A DNA stretch of 64,000 nucleotides, taken from positions 26,538 through 90,537 of the forward strand of contig JACYLU010000030.1 of assembly GCA_015272325.1 (NCBI GenBank), written 5' to 3'. Each line of letters starts with the position of its first letter. Positions within the stretch are counted from its first letter, which is position 1. This DNA is from Synechococcales cyanobacterium C42_A2020_086 (GTDB lineage: Bacteria > Cyanobacteriota > Cyanobacteriia > Elainellales > Elainellaceae). The position numbers were made by a program, and so were the translations under genes. The notes under the pieces are model-generated. The model had not been told where the DNA came from and did no database searches. It saw only the letters and a list, made by a program, of their open reading frames with translations. Of this stretch, positions 9,318-18,158 are shown piece after piece.

Positions 9318-9917
9318 ACCCCTCCATTGTGTTGAAGCAGCGGCAAAAACAAGCAAGCGAACGGTGAAGTATGTGGCGGCAAGATGTTTTGAACTTTAAC
9401 CGATAACCTCTTTCCCGTCTACACCAACAAGACTTATGTGATGCGGCGTTTTTACTGAACTGGATTCAACTGACCTAGCTTACTATTACAGACCGAAAAG
9501 CGCTATCTTCTGCAGCACTTTGGTTAATTTTCAAAGGGAGCATTACTCGGTAGAATAGAGGTAGAAATAGAGTTTCACCTGAGGTTGAGTCAAGATTGAA
9601 TAGGTTGGAAGCTGCCTAATTCGTCTTGCTAAGGTCGTCGCGTTTTGAGTTGAATACAGAATAAAGGTTAACGGCACTTGAGTGAGTTGGTCTTGGGGTG
9701 TGCCGCGGTCATTGGTTGAGCTGGTGATCTTCAGGACCCCTGCCAGTGTTGCGACTGTATTGCTGCAACGGTTTGAACGGCGTTGCCGAGTGATGGCTTT
9801 GCTCGCAACGTGTTGGTTTTGCTGCATCCTACTTTGCTGATTCTAAGTATTTACTGCGACTGCAAGCCTACTAGAGCAGTTGAGATTTGCCAATGCGCAC
9901 CAAAAGGAGAGTTGACA
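9318..9917. other. 600-bp divergent promoter region
   Basis: This spacer separates the minus-strand glycosyltransferase from the plus-strand universal stress protein and must hold both promoters. A 94-codon minus-strand frame (9543-9827) has no recognisable features and no clear ribosome-binding site, so I treat it as non-coding. The Shine-Dalgarno AAAGGAGA at 9903-9910 serves the downstream gene. I see no strong inverted repeat. Confidence 0.5.
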
Positions 9918-10469
9918 ATGTTTCACAAGATCCTAGTCGCGATTGATCAGTCTGAAGTGAGCCAGCGGGCGTTTGAGACGGCTATTGCCATGGCCAAAGC
10001 CCTACACTCTCATCTCATGCTGATCAATGTGCTGTCGCCGTTCGAAGCGGATTATCCTAGCCCGGTCTTTTCGATGGATGCGATCCGTCCTACGCTCAAC
10101 ACGGATGTGGTGCAGGGGCATTTGCGGCAATGGCAACTCGTCGAGCAGCAAGGGCTGGAGTTTCTCAAGGTTAAAACAGACCAAGCCACGGCAGCCGGCA
10201 TTCCCACCGAGTTTACGCAGGCTTTGGGCGATCCGGGTCATGCCATCTGCACCCTGGCCCGCACTTGGGAAGCAAATTTAATTATCATTGGGCGACGCGG
10301 CTACAAAGGATTGGGGGAACTGTTCATTGGCAGCGTCAGCAACTATGTGACGCATCATGCCCCATGCTCGGTGCTGACGGTTCAAGGCGCAGTCGATCTA
10401 GAGCCACCTCAGCCCATTGCCGAAGCACCTGACGAAACACCTGGCTATGATGTTCGCGATGACGAGTAG
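9918..10469 (+). CDS. Universal stress protein (UspA family)
   Basis: This 183-residue soluble protein has one Usp domain. It starts FHKILVAIDQSEVS, and the ATP-binding signature G-x2-G-x9-G-S is present as GRRGYKGLGELFIGS, so it should belong to the nucleotide-binding branch. An insertion between strand 2 and the rest (PFEADYPSPVFSMDAIRPT) is common in cyanobacterial members. The ATG at 9918 is chosen over an upstream in-frame start at 9783 because AAAGGAGA lies 8 bases before it and because the family N-terminus begins there. The last 25 residues are acidic and probably disordered. The exact stress role is unknown. Confidence 0.9.
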   Translation: MFHKILVAIDQSEVSQRAFETAIAMAKALHSHLMLINVLSPFEADYPSPVFSMDAIRPTLNTDVVQGHLRQWQLVEQQGLEFLKVKTDQATAAGIPTEFTQALGDPGHAICTLARTWEANLIIIGRRGYKGLGELFIGSVSNYVTHHAPCSVLTVQGAVDLEPPQPIAEAPDETPGYDVRDDE

Positions 10470-10493
10470 CACGGCTCCTCGCCTACTAATTCC

Positions 10494-11225
10494 CTAGGGG
10501 TAAATAGTCGGATAAGATGCCGCGATGGGTTCCGTTGTTACCCGCTGCTGCAACACCTGCTGGTTGAGCTGAATCGAACGATGTAATTCTAGAAGCTGAT
10601 CGAGCTGCCCTTGCACCTGCTCTAACTGGCGTTTAGCGGCTACTTTCCGTTCTAACGCTGCTCGCGCCAGATCTTCGCGCCCTTTCTGTAGCGCCACCTG
10701 AGCCACGCGATGCCAGCTCTCGATTTCGCCTTGCAGCCGCTGGTATTGCGTCTGAAGTTGCGCTTCCGCAGCCGCCGCACTGCTAATAGCCTGGTTAAAC
10801 AGCTCCATCGCCTTAACGGGATTGCCCCCCTCAGCAATTTCTTCCACCATGCGTTGCGAGTCCGTCGGGCTGATTGGTCCTAAGCCCAAGCCGTACTCGA
10901 TCAACTGTTGACTTTCGCTGTTGCCGGTTTTACACCAGGTGGCAAAGTGCTCGCAGTTGTTGGTTAGCAGACTATAACGACGTTCTCCCAAGCGGCTTTC
11001 CGCCCGTTCAACCACAACATCAGGCAGATAGGACACCGGATAGCGCTTGACATAAACTGGATTGCCCCGCGCAAACGCCTCCATACTGGTGCGGCAAATC
11101 ACGGCATCTTCGCCTTTGTGATAGTGGATCACAGTACCGTCGCCGCAGTCAATTCCGTGATGTTCGTAGACCCCTTCTAGATTGATTAAGGGACGCATGA
11201 CATAAATTTGATCGCCTCGCGCCAT
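10494..11225 (-). CDS. LRAT-domain protein with C-terminal coiled coil
   Basis: The product has 243 residues from the ATG at 11225. Residues 1-100 form an LRAT-like domain of the NlpC/P60 superfamily: histidines in EHHGIDCG (21-28) and IHYHKG (33-38), and the catalytic cysteine in NNCEHFATWC (C91). Family members are acyltransferases or thiol hydrolases acting on lipids or peptides. Residues 130-235 are rich in Gln, Glu, Arg and Ala and look like a coiled coil resembling PspA/IM30-type helices, which may mediate membrane or self association. It is convergent with the universal stress gene, with only 24 bp between them. The substrate is not known. Confidence 0.8.
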   Translation of the reverse strand: MARGDQIYVMRPLINLEGVYEHHGIDCGDGTVIHYHKGEDAVICRTSMEAFARGNPVYVKRYPVSYLPDVVVERAESRLGERRYSLLTNNCEHFATWCKTGNSESQQLIEYGLGLGPISPTDSQRMVEEIAEGGNPVKAMELFNQAISSAAAAEAQLQTQYQRLQGEIESWHRVAQVALQKGREDLARAALERKVAAKRQLEQVQGQLDQLLELHRSIQLNQQVLQQRVTTEPIAASYPTIYP

Positions 11226-11307
11226 AGGTGATCCCGTGAGTAAGTTAAATAGGTTCAAGAAACAGATCTTCTCTAGCTTATTCTGATTAGAGGTTACTAG
11301 AGATTAT

Positions 11308-11397
11308 TAGAGATTACAGGTAGAGATTACAGGACCGGGTAGCGGTTCAAGCGAGTGCCTAAGACAAAAATCCTAAGACAAAAATTAAGACAAAAAT
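11308..11397. repeat. Two neighbouring short tandem repeats
   Basis: A 13-bp unit TAGAGATTACAGG is repeated perfectly at 11308-11320 and 11321-11333, with a partial copy (TAGAGATTA) at 11298-11306. A different 12-bp unit TAAGACAAAAAT occurs three times, at 11360-11371, 11374-11385 and 11386-11397; the last copy overlaps the final codons of the sulfotransferase gene. Confidence 0.9.
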
Positions 11398-12128
11398 ACT
11401 GCTGCATCCCACTGATGCTGTGCACACCAGTCCATCACTTGCGATTCAATCGCGGCTACCTGAGCCATTGATAAAGCCTCTCGCCAGCGGCCGTTCTCGC
11501 CCGAGTGAATATGGTTCATGTGCAGTAGGTTGGTTTCGTCGTGATAGTCAACGAGTTCCCGATGATCATTGGGATCGCGAGGCGTAAGCAAGAGTCGCTG
11601 CCGAAATTGCTCGATGCGTGCCCGCTGCTGGTTCGGGGCATAATCGGCTGCGATTTGGGCGGCTTGATCTGCCGTGAGCGTAATCCCCAGATGATTGGCA
11701 ATCCGCTGAATTTCCTGCGGTAAATGGGTCGTCAGGTCAATGTACTTAGAAACGAGCACTCGCGGTAACTCTAGCCAATGCCGATGGTTTTCGAGACACT
11801 GCTGCAAAAAATTTTCTTGCCATACTTGCTCAAATGTTTTCTGGCGTTGCTGCATGCTCGACACATAGACATCGCGGATATCACGGTAGGTATACACGCC
11901 TACTGCATTATTCTGAGCAAATTCAGCGGCAATGGCATCACTACACTGATGCACCTTGATCACTTGATAGCCGGTATGCTCAGCGTGCTGCGCTTTGATG
12001 TCCGAGAAGCGGCGAAAGTCGATCCAGCCAATTTGGTCTCCAACACCTGCCGAGGTGACTAAGCGAGCCGTCACCTGAAATTGCAGCGTTGAAGCCGAGC
12101 GATACATGCCACAGCAAAACAGCCACAT
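11385..12128 (-). CDS. Sulfotransferase family protein
   Basis: A 247-residue protein from the ATG at 12128. The N-terminal segment MWLFCCGMYRSASTLQFQV contains a GMYRSAST loop (7-14), the form of the PAPS 5'-phosphosulfate-binding loop (G-x-x-R-S/G-x-S/T). A second region with a YRDIRDVYVSSM sequence matches the 3'-phosphate-binding part of sulfotransferases. The C-terminal HMNHIHSGENGRWREAL also fits. The enzyme would transfer sulfate from PAPS to an unknown acceptor, possibly a glycolipid or polysaccharide. A longer reading frame back to 12185 adds a repetitive LKFIKFIEL-like stretch that is probably untranslated. Confidence 0.8.
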   Translation of the reverse strand: MWLFCCGMYRSASTLQFQVTARLVTSAGVGDQIGWIDFRRFSDIKAQHAEHTGYQVIKVHQCSDAIAAEFAQNNAVGVYTYRDIRDVYVSSMQQRQKTFEQVWQENFLQQCLENHRHWLELPRVLVSKYIDLTTHLPQEIQRIANHLGITLTADQAAQIAADYAPNQQRARIEQFRQRLLLTPRDPNDHRELVDYHDETNLLHMNHIHSGENGRWREALSMAQVAAIESQVMDWCAQHQWDAAVFLS

Positions 12129-12246
12129 GGAGAGTTCAATGAATTTAATGAATTTAATGCATCTGAGGATGAACCCTCCTAGCATAAAAGACCCAGCGGC
12201 TGCAGACAGTCTATCGCTAGAGAGAAGCAGCTATGTTGAATTCGGG

Positions 12247-14118
12247 TCAAGTATCGAGCATTTGCAGCCGGTAAAGGCTAGCATACAGCCCATCCTGTGC
12301 CAAGAGTTCTTCATGACTGCCCGACTCCACAAGCTGTCCTTGCTTGAGAACTAGAATCCGATCGACGCTGCGAATTGTGGATAGACGGTGGGCAATGATG
12401 ATGGCGGTCCGTCCCACTAGCAGCTTTTCCAGAGCCTCCTGAATGACCGACTCGGTGCGCACATCCAAATTGGCTGTTGCCTCATCCAGGACCAGAATCC
12501 CCGGATTACGAATTGCTGCCCGCGCAAAGGCTAGGAGCTGCTTTTCACCTCCTGAAAGATTGGTACCGCGCTGCCGCAGAGGCGTATCGTAGCCTTGGGG
12601 CAACTGCTCGATAAACTGAGCCACGTTGGTTTGTTCGGCTGCCGCTCGAATTTCTTCGAGAGTGTAGGGTTCGCCCAGAGCAATGTTGCCTTTAACATCG
12701 CCGGCAAACAAAAAACCGTCTTGCAGAATTACAGCCATACGGCGGCGCAGTTCGGTCTGAGGCAAATCGCGGATGTCTTGCCCGTCGAGCAAAATCCGAC
12801 CCTTGCTGACTTCATACAGGCGGCAGAGCAGGCGAATAATCGAGCTTTTGCCGGCTCCGGTTGGTCCCACTAGCGCTACTTTTTCGCCGGGATGAATCGT
12901 GAAATTCAAGTCGCGCAGCACAAACTCATTGGGTTTGTAGCCAAACCAGACGTGATCAAACCGAATTTCGCTAGGTCGAGGCGCATCCGGTTGAGGGTCC
13001 AATCCATTGGCATGCGGCTGGCGCACGACAACAGCCATCGATGGCTCTGCGTTGATCACTTGCTGCTCGGGATCACGAATCTCGACTGGCTCATTGAGGA
13101 TATCGCTGACGCGCTCCAAGGCGGTAAGCCCAGCTTGAATGGCGGTGAAACGCTCGGCAAACTGCCTCAAGGGGTCAAACAAGCGCTGGGCAAACAGAAT
13201 AAACGAAGTAAGGATGCCAAAATCCAGCACCTTGCCGCTCACCAGCAAACTGCCCAACCACAGCACCCCAGCAATCGCAGCCAGCGCAATCCACTCCAGG
13301 GTGGCGGAAACGGCCGAATCAAAGAAAATAGTGCGGTCGATTTCCTTGATATAGCGCAGATTCACCTTGCGGAAGAGTTCAGCATTGAAGGCTTCGCGGC
13401 GAAAGAGCTGCACCACATTGATACCCACAATGTTTTCTTGCAACATCGAGTTGAGTGCCGATAGCTCTTCTCGCGAGCGATAGTTGGCGATGCGGTACTG
13501 CTGCTGAAAATAGATAATCAGCCCTGTTACCGGCAGCAGCAAAGTCAATAGCAGCAGCGCTAACTGCCACTGCAGCGAAAACATGACCACCAGCAGCACC
13601 AGCATTGTTAGCAGGTCACTGACTACACCGATGGCTCCCGTCGAGAACACATCTCCCAAGGCATCCACGTCGCTCGTCAGGCGAGTGATCAGCCGACCTA
13701 CCGGCGTGCGGTCGAAAAAACGGGTCGCGAGGGAGGTCACGTGATCAAACAAATCATTGCGGATACTGGCAGTAATCCGCTGCCCCACTTTCTGAATTAA
13801 ATAGCCCTGCATGCCGCTGAGCGCTAGCTGCACCGTCAAGGTTAGCACTAGCAGCCCAATCAAGAGCTGCGCTCCTGCCACGAGCGACTTGCCCTGCAAA
13901 AATGGCATCACGGGTTCGTTTTTGGCTAATGCCACCGCCTGGCCAATAATAATTGGCTGCAAGGCCCCCGCAAGCGCCAGCGGAATCAGCAACAGCAGCG
14001 CCACCACCAAGAGCCGCACATTTCGCCGGGCGTAGGGCAGCAGAATGCGAAAGAGCCGCAAATCGGTAGGACGAGGCGCTTGGCGAACCTCAGCCTCGGA
14101 AGAGGAAGCAGAAGTCAT
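12247..14118 (-). CDS. ABC transporter, fused permease and ATPase (exporter type)
   Basis: This 623-residue half-transporter has an N-terminal six-helix membrane domain (about 25-330) and a C-terminal ATPase domain. Visible motifs are Walker A GPTGAGKS (418-425), Q-loop glutamine at 466, signature LSGGE (521-525), Walker B ILVLDE (541-546) and the H-loop histidine (H577). Such proteins act as homo- or heterodimers that export lipids, peptides or drugs across the inner membrane. There is a roughly 40-residue linker (about 345-385), longer than in MsbA. Only one half-transporter gene is present here, so a homodimer is likely. The substrate is unknown. The start is the ATG at 14118. Confidence 0.92.
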   Translation of the reverse strand: MTSASSSEAEVRQAPRPTDLRLFRILLPYARRNVRLLVVALLLLIPLALAGALQPIIIGQAVALAKNEPVMPFLQGKSLVAGAQLLIGLLVLTLTVQLALSGMQGYLIQKVGQRITASIRNDLFDHVTSLATRFFDRTPVGRLITRLTSDVDALGDVFSTGAIGVVSDLLTMLVLLVVMFSLQWQLALLLLTLLLPVTGLIIYFQQQYRIANYRSREELSALNSMLQENIVGINVVQLFRREAFNAELFRKVNLRYIKEIDRTIFFDSAVSATLEWIALAAIAGVLWLGSLLVSGKVLDFGILTSFILFAQRLFDPLRQFAERFTAIQAGLTALERVSDILNEPVEIRDPEQQVINAEPSMAVVVRQPHANGLDPQPDAPRPSEIRFDHVWFGYKPNEFVLRDLNFTIHPGEKVALVGPTGAGKSSIIRLLCRLYEVSKGRILLDGQDIRDLPQTELRRRMAVILQDGFLFAGDVKGNIALGEPYTLEEIRAAAEQTNVAQFIEQLPQGYDTPLRQRGTNLSGGEKQLLAFARAAIRNPGILVLDEATANLDVRTESVIQEALEKLLVGRTAIIIAHRLSTIRSVDRILVLKQGQLVESGSHEELLAQDGLYASLYRLQMLDT

Positions 14119-15027
14119 AGCAGGTCAATGAACGCTGGATCGGCAAGAATGTCGGTCATGCTTCCTCACTGTAGCGTAGGCAAGGTAGCCGTAGCGGTTG
14201 TCACTGGAAATTGCCCTCAACCTAGATGGACGAAGCTTGACGAACAATCCCCGATCTATTTCGGATCTATTTCGGAAATCGCCTTGCTTCTACTGAGGAT
14301 TGTACCGTTCATCGCCATCTTCATTGATCATCTTCATTGATATTGATGGATGTTGATATCAATGCGTTCGGCCTCGCTGTCTTGATAGAAACTTGATGGA
14401 ACGATCTATCCCAAGACATAGGAACCTATTAATCTCGGTCGTCGTGTCGCCATTCCAAGCATTAGAAATGGTTGAGATGGAAACACTATGTTTCAAAAAT
14501 GGTAACGCGCTCCATAAGATGTATGCCAGTTAAGAAACAGTCCACAATTTGGCTGCCATAGCCCCCATTTGTCGAGCAGCCACACTATACTAAAAATCAA
14601 GAGCTGAAAACAGGCAACACATAGCGCAATAAAGCATCTCGTCACATCACTCGTCACATTATCTGATGCGAATCGTCTGATGCGAATTTAATTGATTTTC
14701 TCCCATTCCCTAAAGCAGGTGATGGTCAAAAGCGAGCTATAGTCCCCAATGCCATCTCGATAAGGACTCAGCCTTTGGTTAGTTTATAGCTAGCTTGGAA
14801 TAGCTTGACGGCAAAGGTTGAAGAGATCGTGCTCACATTTCAAGTCGTTGAGAGCGTTCATTGAAATGCAATTTCTGTCTCTTACGATTTACTATCCTGC
14901 TCTTATGACAGAACAAAACAACTCACTTTTTAGATGCTAAATCAGCAATGGATTCTGGGAACATAAATCAACAATAGCTGTCATTTAATTTAGCTCAGGA
15001 AAAACCTCTCCTATTGATTGAGTCGAG

Positions 15028-15077
15028 ATTGCAAGTCAATAGTTTTTTACACCTTAGCCAACAACTTGACTTGCAAT
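15028..15077. promoter_or_regulatory. 12-bp perfect inverted repeat, possible stem-loop or operator
   Basis: ATTGCAAGTCAA (15028-15039) is the exact reverse complement of TTGACTTGCAAT (15066-15077), with 26 bases between. It lies about 170 bp before the start of the outer-membrane-type gene. It could be a binding site for a dimeric regulator or an RNA hairpin in the leader; sequence alone cannot separate the two. Confidence 0.6.
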
Positions 15078-15181
15078 ATATGAGAAGTAATTCCTTGCTA
15101 AAGCTGTGTTTTTTTGACTCATTGAGTATCTGGATCTGGGCTGAATCGATGCCTTCAGTTCAGAGGTGAGTCATTAAATCG

Positions 15182-15202
15182 CAAAAACGGCTGCTCAGCC
15201 GT
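15182..15202 (-). terminator. Candidate minus-strand intrinsic terminator
   Basis: Read on the minus strand, a 6-bp stem ACGGCT/AGCCGT with a GAGC loop (15187-15202) is followed at once by a T-run (15183-15187). This has the form of a short intrinsic terminator. No minus-strand gene feeds into it, so if functional it would end a transcript antisense to the start of the next gene. Confidence 0.4.
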
Positions 15203-15249
15203 CGTCTAACAATGCAATTTCTGTACTCGCAACTAAAAGGGGTATGACG

Positions 15250-15771
15250 ATGAAACTTCATCTCAAAACGGCTGTTTTTTCTCTGCTGTCGGCACTAGTA
15301 GTTGCTCCGGTGGTGTTAGCAACCTCGGATGCTGTGGCTCAACCAGTAGCGCGAGGGATGGCGGGAAGCTATCTCGGTGGCGGTTTATCCGTTGGTGTGG
15401 GTGATCCGGATGAAAACGCTGTCCTGGGCGGCAATGTGCAGGGTCGCCTGCATACAGCGGAATTGCCTGTGTCGCTACGAGGTGCGGTTCTGTTTAACGG
15501 CGACAATGCGGCGTTGATGCCGTTAGTCACCTATGACATCGGAGTTGCCCCCAATACCAACCTTTACTTGGGTGGTGGCTACTCGTTTACGCTCAATGAT
15601 GATACGTCGCCACTGGGTAACCAGAATGCGCCTGTGATTACCGCTGGAGTAGAAACGGCTGTGCGCCGCCATGTAGTTGTCTATGGCGATGCCAAGCTGG
15701 GCATTGATGCCTTTAGAGACAGCAACAACACCGCAGCGAGCTTCCAGGTTGGGGCAGCCTATCGCTTCTAG
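15250..15771 (+). CDS. Small secreted protein, probable outer-membrane beta-barrel
   Basis: The product is 173 residues from the ATG at 15250. A clear signal peptide (KLHLKTAVFSLLSALVVAPVVLATSDAVAQ) ends near residue 30 at an AVAQ-P site. The mature part is Gly/Ala-rich with alternating hydrophobic and polar residues (GSYLGGGLSVGVGD, TNLYLGGGYSFTL, SFQVGAAYRF) and ends in phenylalanine, which is typical of outer-membrane beta-barrels. Another ATG lies 6 bases upstream at 15244, but AAGGGG at 15237-15242 gives better spacing to 15250. It follows a long spacer with several inverted repeats and so may be tightly regulated. I do not recognise a specific family. Confidence 0.8.
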   Translation: MKLHLKTAVFSLLSALVVAPVVLATSDAVAQPVARGMAGSYLGGGLSVGVGDPDENAVLGGNVQGRLHTAELPVSLRGAVLFNGDNAALMPLVTYDIGVAPNTNLYLGGGYSFTLNDDTSPLGNQNAPVITAGVETAVRRHVVVYGDAKLGIDAFRDSNNTAASFQVGAAYRF

Positions 15772-16029
15772 CCATCGCCGCTTCAGCGAGACCGCTCTTC
15801 ATGACCAGGCGCGGTACTGAACTCTGTATATCTTAATGCGACCGTTCCAGGCTGCCACTAGAGTTCACCTCTAGAGATGGGGAAGTCTGGACGGTTTGCT
15901 GCTGATTGCATCCGAGTCCCAACGCCAGTCTAGAGACAATGCAAGACGATGCCAACCGGTAAGCTACCCTGGTCACTTTGTCTTATTTGTGACTAGAGTA
16001 GTGGTACTTAGTCCTACCGTTGCTGAATC

Positions 16030-16866
16030 ATGGTGGATCGATCCCAATCTACGCGCTTAGCCGTTTTGATTGACGCCGAGAATCTGAGTCCAATGCTAAT
16101 CAAGCCCACGTTGACGCGATTGCAGTCGCAGCAGATGCTGTTGCTCAAGCGAGCCTACGGGGATTGGTCGCGTCTCAAGGGATGGGATACTACCCTTAGC
16201 GAGTTTGGGATTCTGCCGGTGCATGTTCCCAAAGGCAAAAATGCAGCAGACATGCAGCTCGCCGTAGATGCGATGGACCTGCTGCGCTGCCAGCAGATTC
16301 ACTGGTTCTGCATTGTCAGCAACGATAGCGATTTTACTCCGCTGGTGCATCGGCTAGCGGAAGCTGGAGCTAAGGTAGTCGGGGTGGGGACTGAGCAAGC
16401 CTCGCGAGCGTTTGTGCAAGCGTGCCACCGCTTCATTCGCCTAACAGTTTCCGAGCCGACCGTGGCGGCACCAACTGTGACTGAACCGATTGTGACTGAA
16501 CCGATTGTGACTGAACCGACTGGGGTCGCTCCAGCGGGGCTGCACCTTGTACTGAGTCCGCCACCTGTCGCCGATGCAGCCAAGGCCAAATCTACCGCGG
16601 AGCGACCAACTCTCTCTAAGAAGCAGCTTCCCCAAGCCCTACAGCAGATTTTTCGGACGCTTTCCCCACAAAACAACTGGGTCGATCTCAGCCGCATTCA
16701 CAGTCAGCTGCAAAAACAGTACGCTCACTTTTCTTGCAAACAGTTGGGCTATTCCAGTTTGGTGCAGTTAGTCGAAGCAACCCAACTGTTTGAGTTGCAG
16801 CAAAAGCCGGTCGATGCCAAACCAGACAAGAAAACAGTAGAAATTCGTCTCAAGCGGGCAGCCTAA
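16030..16866 (+). CDS. NYN (LabA/DUF88) domain protein with C-terminal OST-HTH/LOTUS domain
   Basis: A 278-residue protein. Residues 8-140 form a NYN nuclease-like domain of the LabA/DUF88 kind, with the acidic residues expected for metal binding (D15 in VLIDAEN, D74, and D99/D101 in VSNDSDF). Residues about 205-275 resemble an OST-HTH/LOTUS RNA-binding domain (LPQALQQIFRTL, NWVDLSRIHSQL, GYSSLVQLVEATQLFEL). The linker holds a five-residue repeat, (T/I)VTEP three times. NYN-LOTUS proteins are RNA-processing or RNA-binding factors; cyanobacterial LabA relatives affect circadian output. It is a single gene with its own spacer on each side. The precise target is unknown. Confidence 0.85.
   Translation: MVDRSQSTRLAVLIDAENLSPMLIKPTLTRLQSQQMLLLKRAYGDWSRLKGWDTTLSEFGILPVHVPKGKNAADMQLAVDAMDLLRCQQIHWFCIVSNDSDFTPLVHRLAEAGAKVVGVGTEQASRAFVQACHRFIRLTVSEPTVAAPTVTEPIVTEPIVTEPTGVAPAGLHLVLSPPPVADAAKAKSTAERPTLSKKQLPQALQQIFRTLSPQNNWVDLSRIHSQLQKQYAHFSCKQLGYSSLVQLVEATQLFELQQKPVDAKPDKKTVEIRLKRAA
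16474..16518 (+). repeat. Three 15-bp in-frame tandem repeats
   Basis: A 15-bp unit, A(C/T)TGTGACTGAACCG, is repeated three times without gaps at 16474-16488, 16489-16503 and 16504-16518. It encodes a (T/I)VTEP repeat in the linker between the NYN and LOTUS domains. Confidence 0.95.
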
Positions 16867-16964
16867 GACGGCCAGAGCGGTAGCGTTCTATCCACGCTGT
16901 ACTAGTATTATCTGTACTAGTGACCCGTGACGTAGTCCGTTGCCACCTCACCCTACCACCCCCC

Positions 16965-17459
16965 TTACCATCCCCAAGTGCCGGCTGCTCCTTTAAACGG
17001 TCCCACGATGTCATGGGTAATCCAGCCGCCGTAGAAGTCGCCGGCTTGTGCCTGCACCTGTTCCCCATCTACATAGCAGGCCTGCATACGGCTGGGGTAA
17101 AACGCCACATAATCTTTTAGGCTGGCAAAGGCAGGCGTAGGATTGGGGTAAAACCAGGCTGCATTTTCGGCTTGCTGGTCCCCAACGCGAATTGTATAGT
17201 AGGCAGCCTGCCCTTTCCATTCGCAGAAAGTGGAGCGCGAGGTGCGGGTGAAGTATTCCAGCCGGACATCAGTAGGGGGCAGGTAGTAGCTGGGTGGGTG
17301 ACTCGTTTCCAGCACACGCTTGGCCCGCTGCGTATCGGCGATGATCACATCATTAAAGACGACTTGAATGTGTTTTGCAGAATCCTCCAGTCGGGGCGGA
17401 CGGGGATAATCCCACACGGATTCTTGTCCAGGACCAGGAATGATACGGTCGCGAGTCAC
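16965..17459 (-). CDS. DUF427 domain protein
   Basis: A 164-residue protein of the DUF427 family, recognised by the central part: VEVFNDVIIADT-like strand, then LETSHPPSYYLPPTDV, CEWKGQAAYY and AWFYPNPTPAFASLKDYVAFYPSRM. These small beta-barrel-like proteins are widespread in cyanobacteria and actinobacteria; their function is not known. The start is a GTG at 17459, supported by an AAAGGAG ribosome-binding sequence 7 bases upstream. It contains no membrane segment or signal peptide. Confidence 0.85.
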   Translation of the reverse strand: MTRDRIIPGPGQESVWDYPRPPRLEDSAKHIQVVFNDVIIADTQRAKRVLETSHPPSYYLPPTDVRLEYFTRTSRSTFCEWKGQAAYYTIRVGDQQAENAAWFYPNPTPAFASLKDYVAFYPSRMQACYVDGEQVQAQAGDFYGGWITHDIVGPFKGAAGTWGW

Positions 17460-17562
17460 GTCGATACTCCTTTGTTCTTCGGGGATCTTTAAGGGCTGCT
17501 GGGTTGAGTATTGTGTTTAGTGTACTGTTTAGGCAAGTCGCAGGGCAGCCCGAGCATGCTTC

Positions 17563-18063
17563 CTACTGTTCTCGCGATCGTTCCGAAAATGAACCGCGAT
17601 GTAGATGAGGCTCCAGATTTGGTTCATGGGCATTTTCGAGCCTGTGGATATGCTGATTCAGTTCCCGAATCCGGCGCGACAGTAGCCGAATGATATTGAT
17701 GGCAATATCGGGGGTTTCGTCGATGGCTTCGTAGAGCTGTTGCTGGGTCAATACTAGACAATCGCAGGAGTCTAGCGTGGTTACCGAGGCCGAACGGGGT
17801 TCGGCATCAAGCACGGCCATCTCGCCAAAGCAGTCTTCTCGTTTCAGGATGGCTAGCTCACGATTGCCAAGATGAACCCGTACCCGCCCCGTTACCAAGA
17901 TATAGAGTGATTGCCCTTCCTCGCCTTGTTTGACGATGGTATGACGAGCCGGAAAAGACAATTCTTCCATCGTGGAGGCCAGCCGCACCAGAAAATCATC
18001 GCGCAACTCTCTGAAAATTGGCACTTTTTGAATCAGCACCAGGCGTTGAACACTATTAAGCAT
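17563..18063 (-). CDS. Cyclic-nucleotide-binding domain protein
   Basis: A 166-residue protein that is essentially one cNMP-binding domain. The phosphate-binding cassette reads FGEMAVLDAEPRSASV (79-94), with the glutamate (E81) and arginine (R90) that contact the ribose and cyclic phosphate, so binding of cAMP or cGMP is plausible. There is no DNA-binding helix-turn-helix after it, unlike Crp/SyCRP1. The gene follows 95 bp downstream of nothing on its own strand except the large membrane/HEAT gene, whose stop lies at 18159 only 95 bp before its start; the two are in the same direction but this gene is downstream, so they probably form one operon. Confidence 0.85.
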   Translation of the reverse strand: MLNSVQRLVLIQKVPIFRELRDDFLVRLASTMEELSFPARHTIVKQGEEGQSLYILVTGRVRVHLGNRELAILKREDCFGEMAVLDAEPRSASVTTLDSCDCLVLTQQQLYEAIDETPDIAINIIRLLSRRIRELNQHIHRLENAHEPNLEPHLHRGSFSERSREQ

Positions 18064-18158
18064 GGCAAGGAAAACTACGGGGATACTGTTTGTCTACAGG
18101 TTTTGTTTACAGGTTGTCTACAGGGACACTATAAGGAACACTCAACCAACTCAAGCTG

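Larger units (their letters stand above)
14119..15249. other. 1.13-kb spacer upstream of an outer-membrane-type gene
   Basis: No gene is visible. The stretch is AT-rich and contains three tandem duplications: GATCTATTTCG (14253-14263, 14264-14274), CATCTTCATTGAT (14316-14328, 14329-14341) and TCTGATGCGAAT (14662-14673, 14676-14687, period 14). Nearer the downstream gene are a 12-bp perfect inverted repeat (15028-15077), a TGACTCA/TGAGTCA pair (15115-15121, 15167-15173) and a GC-rich hairpin (15187-15202). The AAGGGG Shine-Dalgarno sequence at 15237-15242 belongs to the next gene. Confidence 0.6.

Noticed and set aside
9543..9827. 94-codon minus-strand frame in the divergent spacer
   Set aside because: The composition is like random frames, it has no Shine-Dalgarno sequence, and it occupies the expected promoter region of the universal stress gene.
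11308..11397. Possible small CRISPR-like array
   Set aside because: Units are 12-13 bp, have no unique spacers between them and no cas genes are near; they are simple tandem duplications.
15856..15876. CTAGAG-TTCAC-CTCTAG hairpin after the outer-membrane-type gene
   Set aside because: No T-run follows on either strand, so a terminator is not supported.
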